A stretch of 64,000 bases of DNA from assembly GCA_037975125.1 (NCBI GenBank), contig CM075860.1, forward strand, positions 18,088,983-18,152,982, read 5' to 3'. This stretch comes from Latrodectus hesperus. Its lineage: Eukaryota; Arthropoda; Arachnida; Araneae; Theridiidae. Made by a program: the position numbers and the translations under genes. A model generated the notes under the pieces. It saw nothing but the letters and a program-made list of their open reading frames with translations. It searched no databases and was not told the origin of the DNA. The first letter of the stretch is position 1, and every line of letters starts with the position of its first letter. Positions 47,801 to 57,700 of the stretch are shown here, one piece after another.

Positions 47801-48614
47801 CGGCATTATCAATATCATCGATCATAACCATTTCATTATCTACAACTGCCAATTGTGTAAATAACGTCCAATCTGCCCGACTGTACACGTAAGTAGGTAA
47901 GCGTTGTCTTACACTACTACCTCCAGTCTGGGAGATGACGAGAGGAAAATGATCGCTATTATGCAGATCATTTCCTACATTTAAATTTAACAATGGCAGC
48001 AGAGATGGAGAACAGATGGCTAGATCGAGAGAATGAAACGTTCTTGTGGGTACATGGAAATATGTCTTCTCGTCGGTATTAAGCAGACAGAGACTATTAT
48101 CTGAAATAAACCGCTCTATCTGCCGACCGCGAGAATTAGTATTATCATTTCCCCACAAAGAACTATGGCCGTTAAAGTCACCTAACAACAGAAATGGTGT
48201 TGGCAGCTGATCAATTAATGCATCGAGTTCCTCTTGGCGGATGACATCGTGTGGTGGCAAATACAAACTACAGACTGTCAACAAGCATGAAGTATGAATT
48301 CTTATAGCAACAGCCTGTAGAGTAGTATTCAATGGATGGGCAGTGCTGGGAAAAGTATTAGATGTTAATATACAAACACCTCCAGACACTGCACCATCAT
48401 CACCACAGTCCTTTCTAAAGCTTTTAAACCCACGCATGGAAAAGTAATTGCTAGACTTCAGGAATGTTTCCTGAAGTGCAACACATGCGGGGTTGTAGGC
48501 TGAAATTATAGACTTGATGTCATCATTATGAGAACGCAAACCATGGCAGTTCCAAGAAACAAAGGAAGTTATTGTTGAATTTGAAAAGCTCCTTTCCCGG
48601 AGCTGGAAGGCATG
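44892..48614 (-). CDS. LINE ORF2: endonuclease, reverse transcriptase, RNase H
   Basis: An uninterrupted frame of about 1240 codons, from just after a TGA at 48615-48617 to the stop at 44892-44894. From TTG at 48539 it is 1215 aa. Motifs on that numbering: APE-type endonuclease (SWNCHGLRS before residue 1, QETFL, LLGDFNGHSSLWG near 116, NSDHFPLV near 195); RT (TSPGPDGISYQML near 430, SGFRKGRSTLDN, FFDIEKAYDRTW near 565, GVPQGSIL near 622, catalytic YVDD near 655); RNase H (VFTDGSKSTGHVG near 953, SAEASAIYQAL, VYTDSLSVLEAL near 1008, WIPSHVGLDGNERAD near 1048, giving D, E, D, D); and a C-terminal CETCDEP...HILISC zinc motif near 1150. It nicks DNA and copies the element RNA. No ATG precedes SWNCHG; see the ORF overlap. 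Long antisense frames over this region are shadows. Confidence 0.93.
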   Translation of the reverse strand, partial: HAFQLRERSFSNSTITSFVSWNCHGLRSHNDDIKSIISAYNPACVALQETFLKSSNYFSMRGFKSFRKDCGDDGAVSGGVCILTSNTFPSTAHPLNTTLQAVAIRIHTSCLLTVCSLYLPPHDVIRQEELDALIDQLPTPFLLLGDFNGHSSLWGNDNTNSRGRQIERFISDNSLCLLNTDEKTYFHVPTRTFHSLDLAICSPSLLPLLNLNVGNDLHNSDHFPLVISQTGGSSVRQRLPTYVYSRADWTLFTQLAVVDNEMVMIDDIDNAVFKVTETIINAADASIPKCSSIPHRRCKPWWNDECQNTYKKQRKLWGLFRRYPTTENLIAYKRAKALARRARRRSQKESWSRYVSSITSSTSSKQLWRRVKAANGMYREFSIPILKSGAAVHSSPKDIANVLGETFASVSSNDSYSPSFLRTKSRAERTPIRFNHGQALPYNCEFRMLELKRALQQAHDTSPGPDGISYQMLRHLSPDSLLNLLFLFNRIWTEYQFPSLWSEAIVIPILKAGKDPSAPSSYRPIALTSCLCKTLERMVNARLIYVLEINKYIHINQSGFRKGRSTLDNITYLETQIRNAFVRRNHLVSIFFDIEKAYDRTWRYGILRRMYDFGFRGNLPIFIENFLCSRGFKVRIGSVMSNTFIQAEGVPQGSILSVTLFNLYISCILHQISPPVYGTLYVDDLQISCEGSNMRLIERQLQTTVNKLAAWCAENGHTLSPSKSNCIHFCKKTSLHNDPTICINNTPIPVVNEIKFLGITFDRKLNFLPHVLHLRKKCERSLNILKVLSNTSWGADRTALLRVYQSLILSRIDYGCAVYGSARSSVLRRLDTIHHSALRICSGAFRTSPVQSLYAICEQLPLDLRRMQLSLNYYAKIMADPHHPLRSMTATPALIRLYDARSYSIPPFLTRTKSNLLYSDLCDVRFDKTDLLLHPPWYDPQIKIINPFARFRKSDTATTVFQQLYASHRCQYTTYTPVFTDGSKSTGHVGCAVVIENKTLSYSLHPSCSIFSAEASAIYQALQQMNTCDNFKYCVYTDSLSVLEALRNSSFDCHPVVSRIFRALDSLAGKGYEIFFCWIPSHVGLDGNERADAAAKSASGPCLPSVPLSDVRKNVKILIHSLWQESWNMQVNNKLRAIFPYITSLTVLPIRSADVRLTRLRIGHTRFTHRHLFLSELNPWCETCDEPFTVYHILISCKYFNQYRLLFFKCDILNLFDLLGEPPHGNLFAFLRAIGFLYYI
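48569..48614 (-). promoter_or_regulatory. ORF1-ORF2 overlap, -1 frame, no ORF2 AUG
   Basis: ORF2's frame opens at 48614 while ORF1 ends at 48569-48571, a 46-nt overlap with ORF2 in the -1 frame. Between the upstream TGA (48615-48617) and the endonuclease motif SWNCHG there is no ATG. ORF2 is therefore probably made by -1 frameshifting, or by termination-reinitiation at a non-AUG codon such as CTG or TTG. I see no canonical X-XXY-YYZ heptamer in frame; GGGAAAGG near 48600 is the closest slippery-looking run but is out of register. Confidence 0.6.
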
Positions 48615-49705
48615 TCATCTGACATCTCCTCGAGCGATAGATCATCGTCCGAGGGATGTAATGAAACAGCGTCAGCCTCCAGGGTTAAGGCTTTACGGGT
48701 GGATATTGAGGGCCTAATATGGCCCTCTTTTGCAGATTTTAGTTTTAAAGCCTTTACGGCTTTAGATTTAGCAATCGGAGCTTTTCTACGAATAGTCGAT
48801 GTGGATGTTGATTTTGGCTTTTGTACAGATGTAGGGGGTAATTTAACAATCGGGAGTGAGAGAGCATCCGTTTGTGTACTAGTCGATCTGGTGACCTTGG
48901 CAGCAACAGTCGCATAGCTGATTCCTACTTGAGGTGTTCGAGCTGTAACAGCCCGTCTCGCCTCAGGATATGAACAGTTATTTTTAACTTTCGTGGTTGT
49001 GATCTCCTTCTCCAGTATCCAGATAGGACAACTTCTAGCGTAGGAGGGGTGGTCACCTTTACAGTTGACACACCTCTCCTTTGCAGTGCAGGACGAACTG
49101 TCGTGGCCAACTGCTGCGCAGCGAGCGCAAGTCAGTTTGCCTCTGCATGCCGCTTTAGAGTGACCAAATCTCTGGCACTGGAAACAACGCAAAGGATTTG
49201 GAATAAATGGCCTAACGGAGAGATGCATATACGCAGCATTAATATGCTGCGGTAGGTCTGGCGTCGCAAATGTCAGGATCAGATGTTTTGTGTTAATAAC
49301 TTTATCATCTCTCCTGACAGTAATGCGTTTTACAGCGCAGACCTTTTGCTCTTTAAGATTTTCTAGTATCTCATCCGTAGGCGTGTTAAACAAATCCTTC
49401 GCGGATATCACACCACGAGAAAAGTTAAGGTTTGTATGAGGCGAGACAGACACCTCAAGAGTAGCTAGCATATTCATATTTTCAATTAAATTTGATTGTG
49501 TTTTTGAAGCAACTTCTACCATTAAGTCGCCAGAACGTAATTTTCTGATGCTCTTCACATCACCGATTGTGCCTTTAATAGCTTTTTGAATGAGGAAAGG
49601 GGATACTGTATCAAAAGTACCCTCTTTCCGTTTGATTACATAAAATTGTGCATTCAAAATAGACAATGTGTGCTCCCGTGGGAGAATAGAAATGTTTGAT
49701 TCCAT
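48569..49705 (-). CDS. LINE ORF1: gag-like nucleic-acid-binding protein
   Basis: 378 aa from ATG 49705 (MESNISILPREH) to the stop at 48569. The frame stays open upstream, but only non-AUG codons precede it, so I chose this ATG. An RRM-like segment (about residues 30-165, with FSRGVISAKDLF and KHLILTFATPDLP) leads into IPNPLRCFQCQRFGH. Three CCHC zinc knuckles follow: CFQCQRFGHSKAAC (174-187), CARCAAVGHDSSSC (193-206) and CVNCKGDHPSYARSC (212-226). The C-terminal third is Lys/Ser/Thr-rich and ends in an acidic segment (LSLEEMSDDMPSSS). It coats the element RNA in ribonucleoprotein particles, as known for gag-like ORF1 proteins of I- and Jockey-type LINEs. ORF2 overlaps its last 46 nt. Confidence 0.92.
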   Translation of the reverse strand: MESNISILPREHTLSILNAQFYVIKRKEGTFDTVSPFLIQKAIKGTIGDVKSIRKLRSGDLMVEVASKTQSNLIENMNMLATLEVSVSPHTNLNFSRGVISAKDLFNTPTDEILENLKEQKVCAVKRITVRRDDKVINTKHLILTFATPDLPQHINAAYMHLSVRPFIPNPLRCFQCQRFGHSKAACRGKLTCARCAAVGHDSSSCTAKERCVNCKGDHPSYARSCPIWILEKEITTTKVKNNCSYPEARRAVTARTPQVGISYATVAAKVTRSTSTQTDALSLPIVKLPPTSVQKPKSTSTSTIRRKAPIAKSKAVKALKLKSAKEGHIRPSISTRKALTLEADAVSLHPSDDDLSLEEMSDDMPSSSGKGAFQIQQ

Positions 49706-50238
49706 GAGTAAAATGGAAAATTCGGGACCTGACGGCACCACCCACCACCGAGTCCAACAAGGGGATGCAGACCAGCTGCACCAGTGCTAGCCAGGTCCTA
49801 TACGCTCACAGTACATCCCTGAAGTGGCCTCCACCCTTAACGAGTCACCCAGTAGATGTACCGATCGCTTGATCCATAAAGCCGATTGATGTGCTGAGGA
49901 CCACAACACACCTCCCGTTTACCTGAAGCAGAGGCCAAAGCAATGTGTTGGTCTCTGGAGGCCTCAATTACCAGGATCCTCCTTTCCAGGGACACGGGTC
50001 TCCACGCACGGCAAACACGTGGGTGATTTAGTCCCCAAGAGTAGCTAATAGCAACAGAGCGGCGAAAGCTACTCAAGGGGAGCCCTCAACCTCTTACGAG
50101 GCAACCACACTGAGGGAGAAGAGGAAGAAAAAGCAGAAGAGTAGAGGAGAGAAGAAAAGAAAGAAGAGGACAGATCACTAGGGTACCTCGGGATTGTGAC
50201 ACCCGTGTTTACCTCAAGAAGGTAAACCCCTGAGGGGG
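49706..50238 (-). promoter_or_regulatory. 5'-UTR and internal promoter region of the LINE
   Basis: About 530 nt of GC-richer leader. It starts, on the element's strand, near GACCCCCTCAGGGG and GTTTACCTTCTTGAGGTAAA, both self-complementary. A pyrimidine-rich tract on that strand (50112-50172 on the plus strand is A/G only apart from a few bases) lies inside. LINEs of this type normally carry a downstream internal Pol II promoter here; no specific promoter motif was confirmed. The 79-80-aa frames in it are not called. Confidence 0.6.
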
Positions 50239-50304
50239 TCATGGCTACTAGGACTTCTGCATTTAAGCACAACAAGAGGTTAACGTGATGGCACGTTACA
50301 TTGA

Positions 50305-50549
50305 AGAGCACCCAGTGGGTGTGCTATCGTATCCAGTGAATCTTCGTAATTTCGAAGCGAGGACTAAGCAGAAGACCTCAAATACTTGACCTGCCAAACC
50401 CAGAAGTATCACTTCACTGGGTGGACATTGCGACCACGACATATTTAACGTGCTCCAGTCACCATTAGTGAATTTGATGGATCTTTGGCTGGGATTCAAA
50501 CTGACTACCTTCTGATAAAAGAGACCTAAACAATCAGGCCACCGCAGCC
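50305..50549 (-). mobile_element. SINE family B, copy 5 (3'-truncated)
   Basis: On the minus strand: GGCTGCGGTGGCCTGATTGT, GAAGGTAGTCAGTTTGAATC (box B), CCAAAGATCCATC, TTCACTAATGGTGACTGGAG, CACGTTAAATATGTCGTGGT, CGCAATGTCC, GTGAAGTGATACTTCTGGG, TATTTGAGGTCTTCTGC and GAAATTACGAAGATTC. It is the best-preserved head of the family. The (CAA)n tail seen in other copies is absent. It lies about 50 bp from the full-length LINE. Confidence 0.8.
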
Positions 50550-52838
50550 TAAATGTCTCAAATACAAAATCCTCTACGTTGAAGACAGTGCGTTTCCCTT
50601 CCAGAGTGATTTTGAAAACTTTCTGTCATCAAATAATTCTTCTTTCTTATCTGTATTGCCAAGAAAAACTAATGGTTATAAAAAGTGGTGTGCAAAATTG
50701 AAAAGAATAAACTCATTAGTGAAGGACATTTATGTGCTGTAAAGAGAATAGTTATTTTTTTCGTATTACGCGTGTTATATAGATAAAAATCTAGTTTCGA
50801 TCAAAGTTGATCTACATCAAAGTACATATCCTATATTCATCATTCTACTACATAGATATAATGCAGACTTACTCTGTATCGTAAGTGTACTGCGAAAAGG
50901 ATAGGGTTGAAGAGAATAACAAGTTACATTTCCATTTATATATCGCGTACTAAAAATAGTACTTGTACTCAAGATATAAATAGAAAAGATGAATTTTCGA
51001 ATATTAATTTTTACTAATAAAAGCTGTGTAATTCTTACAGTGAAAAATCAATCAATATTAACTGTTTTAGAGTAATCTTTTAAGCATTATATTTCAACTG
51101 CAAGTGAAATGCAGGACGATAATAGTGTGTTTATCCTTATCATTATTGCTAGCAATTATTTTTATTTTAATAAATCAGTTGGGTTATTTTATTTTAATAA
51201 ATCAGTTGGTTACAGCATTTAAATTATTTTCTGACTGATATTTTGTATTTTTTAAATTTACTAATCTGGCTATAGCAAAAATACATAACTTATTTTTCTT
51301 ATTTACTTAGAGCAAATGAAAGGCGATATTTCATGACTTTAGATAAAGTCAAAGATCATAAAGAAAATTTAGCTGTAAAATACAACTTGTTTCGGCAGAA
51401 ATAGAGAGCCTCAGCTTTACTTGGAACTAACTGTTGTTGTACATCATAATTAAAGTTAACAGCTGTCGCCAGCAGTTGAAATGCAGTCGTAAATTTTCGC
51501 ATGGTAGTTGAACTTTCTCTCGGATTAAGTGTTATCACAATTTCATAGCAAAAGTTGTATTTCTGTATTTATTCTTAAAAAAAAAAAGAAATGTCTTTTG
51601 TTTGGAATTTCAGACGTCAGAAAGCTTTTCAGAGTCCATTAATTGAAGTAAATACTTAATCTCAAAAATGCGAAATAATCTATATCATTTCCAGTAGAAA
51701 GTGTTATTCTGATTAAAAATTCACCAAATGTGATAAATTAAAAGCTTTTTCACTAATAGTGCATTTTGTAGGGATAATTAACTGCATAAGTGATGATATT
51801 TGTTTCTGGGACAATATTTATGGCTACAAAAAGGATAATTGTACAGCAATATGTAGTTTAAATAGAAGTTTGAATCACTACAAACACCTATGCTCAAAGT
51901 AAAAATTAATCTGTGAACATTTGAAACAAAAGTTAGAGCGTTAACAGTCAGGCACTCTTGTGCCCTACTGATCGCAAACGTATTCAATTAATGTAATAAG
52001 TAATAATTAATTTTGCAATTCATGATATTTTATATACTTTTTTAAAAATTCCTACAACCATAACAAATAACAGTTAATGTATTACGCTTCAAACAATTGT
52101 CACACTAAAAAATATGTAAAATTATCTTTAAAAAATTGATTGTGAAAATGTGCATGTATTTATTAACACAAAATATACATTAGAACTTTTACCTTATAAT
52201 GACGAAATACAAATTTAAATTCATTTGCTATAGGATATTATATCTTCAAATATTCTAAGGCATAAAAATTTGAATTTATCTGTAAACTAATATATGTTTA
52301 ATTACTCATTTCAAAATAATTGTATTCAAGAGTCGTTATTTGCAATTATACTGACATTTTTTTACATATACTTCCACACCATATCAGCAGCAGGAAAATT
52401 GACAAATATTAGTTTACTTGTTTAGACGTTTCAACAGAATGACCTTTGACAAAAATAGAATAGAACCAAGTGACTTATTGCTAAAATAATTTTACAATGA
52501 ATTTCAAAGCGGCCTAACTCCTAAAGTCAAGAATAGCTCTGATTTCGAGCAATATATTTGAGAGTATATCTATAAACTTTCTTACTTTGATTTTATGGAT
52601 AATGAATGCTTACTATCAACAAAACAAAGTAAATAGCTTAACGGTTGAAAAATATTGTAAGGAGTTTTATAACTTTCTCATCTTTCGAGAGAATGTTTTT
52701 TATCTATAGAAATCTTTACGTATATGACACTTGTCAGGAAACAGCAGATAATCGAAACGGAAATTTTAACAGATGCATATGTTGAAATCTCTGTTTATTT
52801 CTATTTGATCAACAGTGGCTAGAAGGAAACCCGGGATC
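50550..52838. other. AT-rich sequence with a 30-bp tandem duplication
   Basis: At about 51165-51211 the string TTATTTTAATAAATCAGTTG is repeated about 28 bp apart. Frames at 51356-51538 and 51778-51987 (minus) have no motif. Otherwise nothing is recognised. Confidence 0.45.
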
Positions 52839-53338
52839 ATGTTTTGGATAAGTTCTATAAGGTCTCTGAATAAGGACCTTGTTCTGGGCAGGCTTTGTAA
52901 GGTCTCAGAATCAGAACCTTAATCTGAGCAGGCTCTATAAGGTATCAGAATAAGAACCTTAATCTGAATAGGCTCTATAAGGTCTCAGAATAAAAACCTT
53001 AATCTGAACAAGCTCTATAAGGTCTCAAAATAAGATCCTTATTCTGGTCAGTCTCTATAAGGTATCAGAATAAGAACCTTAATCTGAACAGGCTCTGTAA
53101 GGTATCAATATAAGGTCCTTATCCTGAACAGGCTCTTTAAGGTATCAGAATAAGAACCTTAATCTGAATAGGCTTTATAAGGTTTCAGAATAAAAGCCTT
53201 TACCTGAACAAGCTCTATAAGGTCTCAAAATAAGATACTTATTCTGGTCAGTCTCTACATGGTATCAGAAAAAGAACCTTAATTTGAACAGGCTCTGTAA
53301 GGTATCAGAATAAGGACATTATTCTTTATTTTGGAACT
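52839..53338. repeat. 40-bp minisatellite with 200-bp higher-order period
   Basis: Twelve contiguous 40-bp units start at 52859, 52899, 52939 and so on to 53299, with a partial unit before. The consensus begins AAGGTCTCAGAATAAG and ends CTGAACAGGCTCTAT. Units 3-7 (52939-53138) match units 8-12 (53139-53338) one to one better than they match their neighbours (units 3 and 8 differ at 1 of 40, units 5 and 10 at 2, units 6 and 11 at 3). The array therefore has a five-unit higher-order repeat. Each unit holds a dyad, CAGAATAAGG facing CCTTATTCTG. It has no long open frame and no unique spacers. Confidence 0.93.
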
Positions 53339-53468
53339 TGTCAGTCTGATCTGATTACTAAACCTAATAAGCAAACGTATTGTTTTTCATGATTGGGAAT
53401 ACAAAAGCTAGATTAGAAATATTTTATTTGGAATTCTTGATTGAATGCTGAGAAATCTCTGCATGTTT
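53339..53468. other. Spacer, nothing recognised
   Basis: Short AT-rich spacer between the minisatellite and the SINE. Confidence 0.4.
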
Positions 53469-53728
53469 AATATTTGTAGAAACAGCCGACCGATGGCTGA
53501 GTGATTAGTGTTCCTGACTCCTAGGTTATTGGTCCTGGATTCGAATCCCGGTTTGGACATGGATGTTTCTTTCTTTTTATGTTTCTCTGTATATGTACTG
53601 CTACTCTCCTCCGTACTTGGTTCACAGGTGCCCATCGGATAACGATAAATGAGTAGCATTTTTTAGTTCGTTGTGATGAAGGGTTAGTCACCAAGTGCTT
53701 GCCGTTATTAAAAAAATATTTGTAGAAA
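53469..53728 (+). mobile_element. SINE family A, deleted copy, 14-bp TSD
   Basis: The element is 53483-53714, flanked by perfect AATATTTGTAGAAA at 53469-53482 and 53715-53728. Box A is altered (TGGCTGAGTGA). Box B, GATTCGAATCC, is intact. Compared with the 31.5-kb copy it lacks about 75 bp of the body, between the TTTCTTTCTTT-like run and CTGCTACTC, but has the same 3' end (GATAACGATAAATGAGTAGC, then TTA and an A-run). The minus-strand frames 53408-53659 and 53521-53760 are antisense to it. Confidence 0.9.
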
Positions 53729-54554
53729 TTAATGTTTCTGCATGCTTGCTTGGTTTCCAAAGTTTAAGAGCATCACAACCTTTAACATGACTTAAAACTA
53801 CAGTTTGCATAGTTAAATTAACAATTTTAACTAGTCAGAAGAGTCATAATGCTTTATACTTTGAAGAACTATAATACCATACCCTTAAAACATGAGAAAT
53901 GATGCAGTTTTATTGAATGTATCTTGATGAAGTAAAATTTATTTTTAAAACAATTTTTAATGAACTTTTTGTAATATATTTTTAAAAATACTTTCACGTA
54001 ATGTAAATTATTCTATAGGTAGAACATGAAGTGAAAATTAATAGGCATCTTTTTAAAACAAAAATATAAAAAAAATTGTTTAAATTATTTTAAACCAATA
54101 ATATTTCATATTTATTGTCAGACATCGAAACACACAGAGACACTCGTAAAAAAGCTGTATTTAGAAAAGCATTAAAAACTCGAAATTGAAATGTTTCACC
54201 TAATAATCAAATTTAAAATAAAAAATAGCTTAATAATTAAAATTTAAAAATTAAGGCACTTCGAGTAGAAATTTGATACCAAAAGAACTTAAAAATTCGC
54301 TTTTTGAGTTACAGTTCTTTACCAAGAAAAATAATATTTTTTTTATTTCAGTAAAAAGCAGCATTTATAAACTTTTGAATAAAAATTTTTACAACTTTGG
54401 TAATTTTAATTTTAACATTATATCAAGTGATTAAAATTGTCCTGAAATATTCTTTCACCCCCAAATATGCAATTTAATAATATTGTCTCTTTGAATATAT
54501 TAAATTTTTGAATGACTAATACACAAAACCAAAAATTTGAAATTTCCTCCCTCT
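53729..54554. other. AT-rich sequence, nothing recognised
   Basis: No feature seen. Confidence 0.45.
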
Positions 54555-54745
54555 CCAGATCAATGTCAAAATTGAGAGAATGGATCCTCTGGTGGTGCCA
54601 TCTATAGGAGAAGTTTAGGGTGAAGTAGTACTTTCACCTTCGTGGTGTTCTGATTAAAAGGAAAAATGTACCCGACTGACTTAAATTCACATAGCCAACG
54701 TCATAGTGATCTTGGCTTGTTCAAGTGTCATAAGTAACAACAACA
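54555..54745 (-). repeat. Probable interspersed repeat fragment
   Basis: A compositionally distinct block. On the minus strand it runs from GCTGTTGTTGTTACTTATGA to GATGGCACCACCAGAGGATC and CAATTTTGACATTGATC. It has the look of a retroelement untranslated region, but no second copy is in the window and no motif identifies it. Confidence 0.3.
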
Positions 54746-57700
54746 GCAAATTTGTGAAATAAATAAGCTAATGTTAATTATGAATCTCCATATTACATTT
54801 ATTTAATTTTATATGGAAAATTGACACTGTTAGCTTCATGTTAGCTTAATATTTTAAATTACAATCACTAATATTGCTAAGTAATAATGTAAACAAAATC
54901 TAAAAAATAAAAAAGTTTTTCCTTTGATTCGAATTTGTGAGATTTATTTTTACTTGCAAATATTCTTTATTATTTGAGTAAGCGATGATGAAAGTATAAT
55001 ATATGATAAACACTTTATATACTATACGATAATAATAAAAATATAATTGAAATAACACTTGAACAAGCTTTAGAAATTCAGTAACAAAAACAAATTTATC
55101 ATTAGTTTCTGATAATGCTTTTATTTCAAGAGCAGTATCTACTCTATTTTTTGCCATTTCAACTTTATTAAATTTAAAAAAAAATCTCTAAAAATAATTG
55201 AAAGAAACTTTTTTTTGTAAACCTTAATATTAGTATCAAAAGAAATTCATATTTTGATAGAATAGATTATTTTTAGATACATTATTTATATTTATTTTCA
55301 TATTTAATATATTTAGAAATTATATACAGATAAAATACAATTAAACTATAGTACTAGAGTGTTTTTTAGATCATATTGTTTTCGTAAGTACAAAAAAATA
55401 AATGATAGCATAAATATGCAAATGCAATAGTTAATTGCATAATATAAAAATGAATTTATTACTCTATTATTTCATAAATAAAATGAGATCAAATATGCTA
55501 TTATTGATCGTATTTCAATTAAAAAAGCGTTACAAAATTTAAATTCATTACACTTGTTGAAAAACCTCATTTCCCATTATTGATGAATATTTATGAATAG
55601 AATAATTATTTGTTTTAATTTATTATTTGTAACATAAATATGAAAAAAATATGCCTTGTCTCTTCATTTTCATATTAATTAGCTTAGGTGCAGCATTACA
55701 TAAAATTAGATTTTTCCTTGCAGGAAATATAAATTAAAGTATCATGCATTTAAATACATTTTCAAGTATTAATTTATGTACGTCAGAAGCAAGCCTTTTT
55801 GATAACTTTCACAATGTTTTTTATACGTATGCAGGCTGTTTCGAAAATTCAAAATTAATTCAATAAAAAACTCTGAACGTAAAAAAGATAATTAATATGG
55901 CTTGTACCTGTACGGAAAACAAAGTATTTATTGAGAAAAACAAATCATAATACACGCATCATATATTCATTGCATTTTTAAAAATAAGATAAACTAATCT
56001 AAGACAATTTCAAATTAAATAACTGAAATAATTTTCAAAATATGCTTAAAAGTTAAACACCTAAAGAAATCAAATGTATATTGTATTATATTCTAACCAA
56101 AGAGAACTTTTTAAAGTTAATTAATAAGAATATAACTGAAGTGATAAGGAACTTTCGTCATTGATTTGTAACCATAAAAAAGTTTGCAAATTGAATGAAA
56201 ATATTGACTATTTTAGTACTGGCAAAGAAACCACGAATTCAATAAGATATTGCTTTTATAAATTTAACATGCGTTTTAGTTGTCTTGGATTATCCTGAAT
56301 GTACAGCTCCCGTTTTAGTAATCTATGTAATGTATTTCATATACTCATCTTTTTGTCTCAAGTAAAACATCTGAAATACGAGCGTGTAAATGTTTCTCTC
56401 TTTAGCAATAGCCTGTTCTATTTTGCCCGTTTGCATAATTATTAAACTTCCTTTGATTGAATACATCAAATCAAATATTACTCAAAATTGTAAGTTAATG
56501 CGATGCAAAAATCTTATGAAGTTTCTGACAAAAGTGATCTAATCCGTATTCGTGTTTAAGCAAATTGTTGAGAATCTAAATCATCAAAAAATACAATAGT
56601 GCTTTTAAATATTTATTTAAACAGATTGTAATTTCAAAAATGAAACAAATTAATATATTGGGAAAAACTTAATTTTGAAATTTTAAAGGCTAAGATATAT
56701 ATTTTAGGAAATAAGCTTATTTTAAAAATAACTCTTTGTATGTTTTAATAAAGCTAAAGAGTTTTATGGGAAACAGAAAACGTGAATCATGTAAATGAAA
56801 TATTAATAATGAAGTCTTTTAAACTTCATTATTGGAAATTTAGTTGAAAGTGAATTTACAATATTTAAAATCAACAGATGGAATAAGGTTGAGATCAAAA
56901 TAAAAACTAATTTAAACTTTTGATAAAAAAAAAACAGGCATAAAAATTGAGTAACATATTGCTTTCTTAATTAATTAGTTGTCTGATGAATTTTAAACAT
57001 AAACAGATAAAGATAACAATGCTAATAGGTTACGAACATGTCAGCTAAGTTTATTTATCTGAAGAAATTAGGCTGTAAACTTAAACATTATTCTAAAGTA
57101 CTTACTCAAGAAATACTTGAAAACCCTTTGGGGATTTAAGGACATACATTTCCACTATCTAAGTAGTGATTGTTTTATCTGTACTTTATTGAGTAAGTTT
57201 CTGCTTCTTTAATCAATCTAACGCTTTTTGTCGTTCTGTTCTCAATTGAATGCTGTTACCGTATTATTATTTATGTCTTAAGGTTGTTAAAACTTTTCCC
57301 TCAAAAGATACAAGAAGACTAAGAATCTTTAGAAGCGACAGGAAAATTATTCATGATAGACTAATTTATTTTCATCAATATTTATGAAAAATATTTTTTG
57401 TCGAGAATAATGATTTATAGCTTTTAATGAGAGTAAATTTTTAATTTTACATTTTCAATTTTTTAATAATTATTTTGTTAATGAGTGTATTAAGTATTCA
57501 ATATTTACTACCTACTATATATACAAAGTTTGGGAAACATATATTTTTAAGTATTGATTTTCTTCATATTATAAAGAAAATAATTTATGTCAGGTCAAAA
57601 AAGACATTCATTAAAAGAAACAACAATGAAATTTTATGCTTCATTGATTAAATGGCAAGATAAATATTTTGCCAAAAGTAAAAAATATTTTACATTGTCA

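Larger units (their letters stand above)
44609..50252 (-). mobile_element. Full-length I-superfamily-type LINE with 14-bp TSD
   Basis: The element is 44623-50238 (about 5.6 kb), between perfect copies of TCATGGCTACTAGG at 44609-44622 and 50239-50252. On the minus strand it holds a ~500-bp 5'-UTR, ORF1 (gag-like), ORF2 (endonuclease, RT, RNase H), a ~270-bp AT-rich 3'-UTR, a 34-nt hairpin and a (CCAA)n tail. No stop or frameshift interrupts either ORF. Two-ORF architecture with an APE endonuclease and RNase H after RT places it in the I superfamily in the broad sense. I cannot settle the clade by eye. Intact ORFs and a perfect TSD indicate a young, possibly active copy. Confidence 0.94.

Noticed and set aside
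48612..49255. Plus-strand ORFs of 101 and 68 aa
   Set aside because: Antisense to LINE ORF1, which has three zinc knuckles in the correct frame.
52859..53338. CRISPR-like array of regular repeats
   Set aside because: The 40-bp units are contiguous with no unique spacers, and the setting is eukaryotic. It is a minisatellite.
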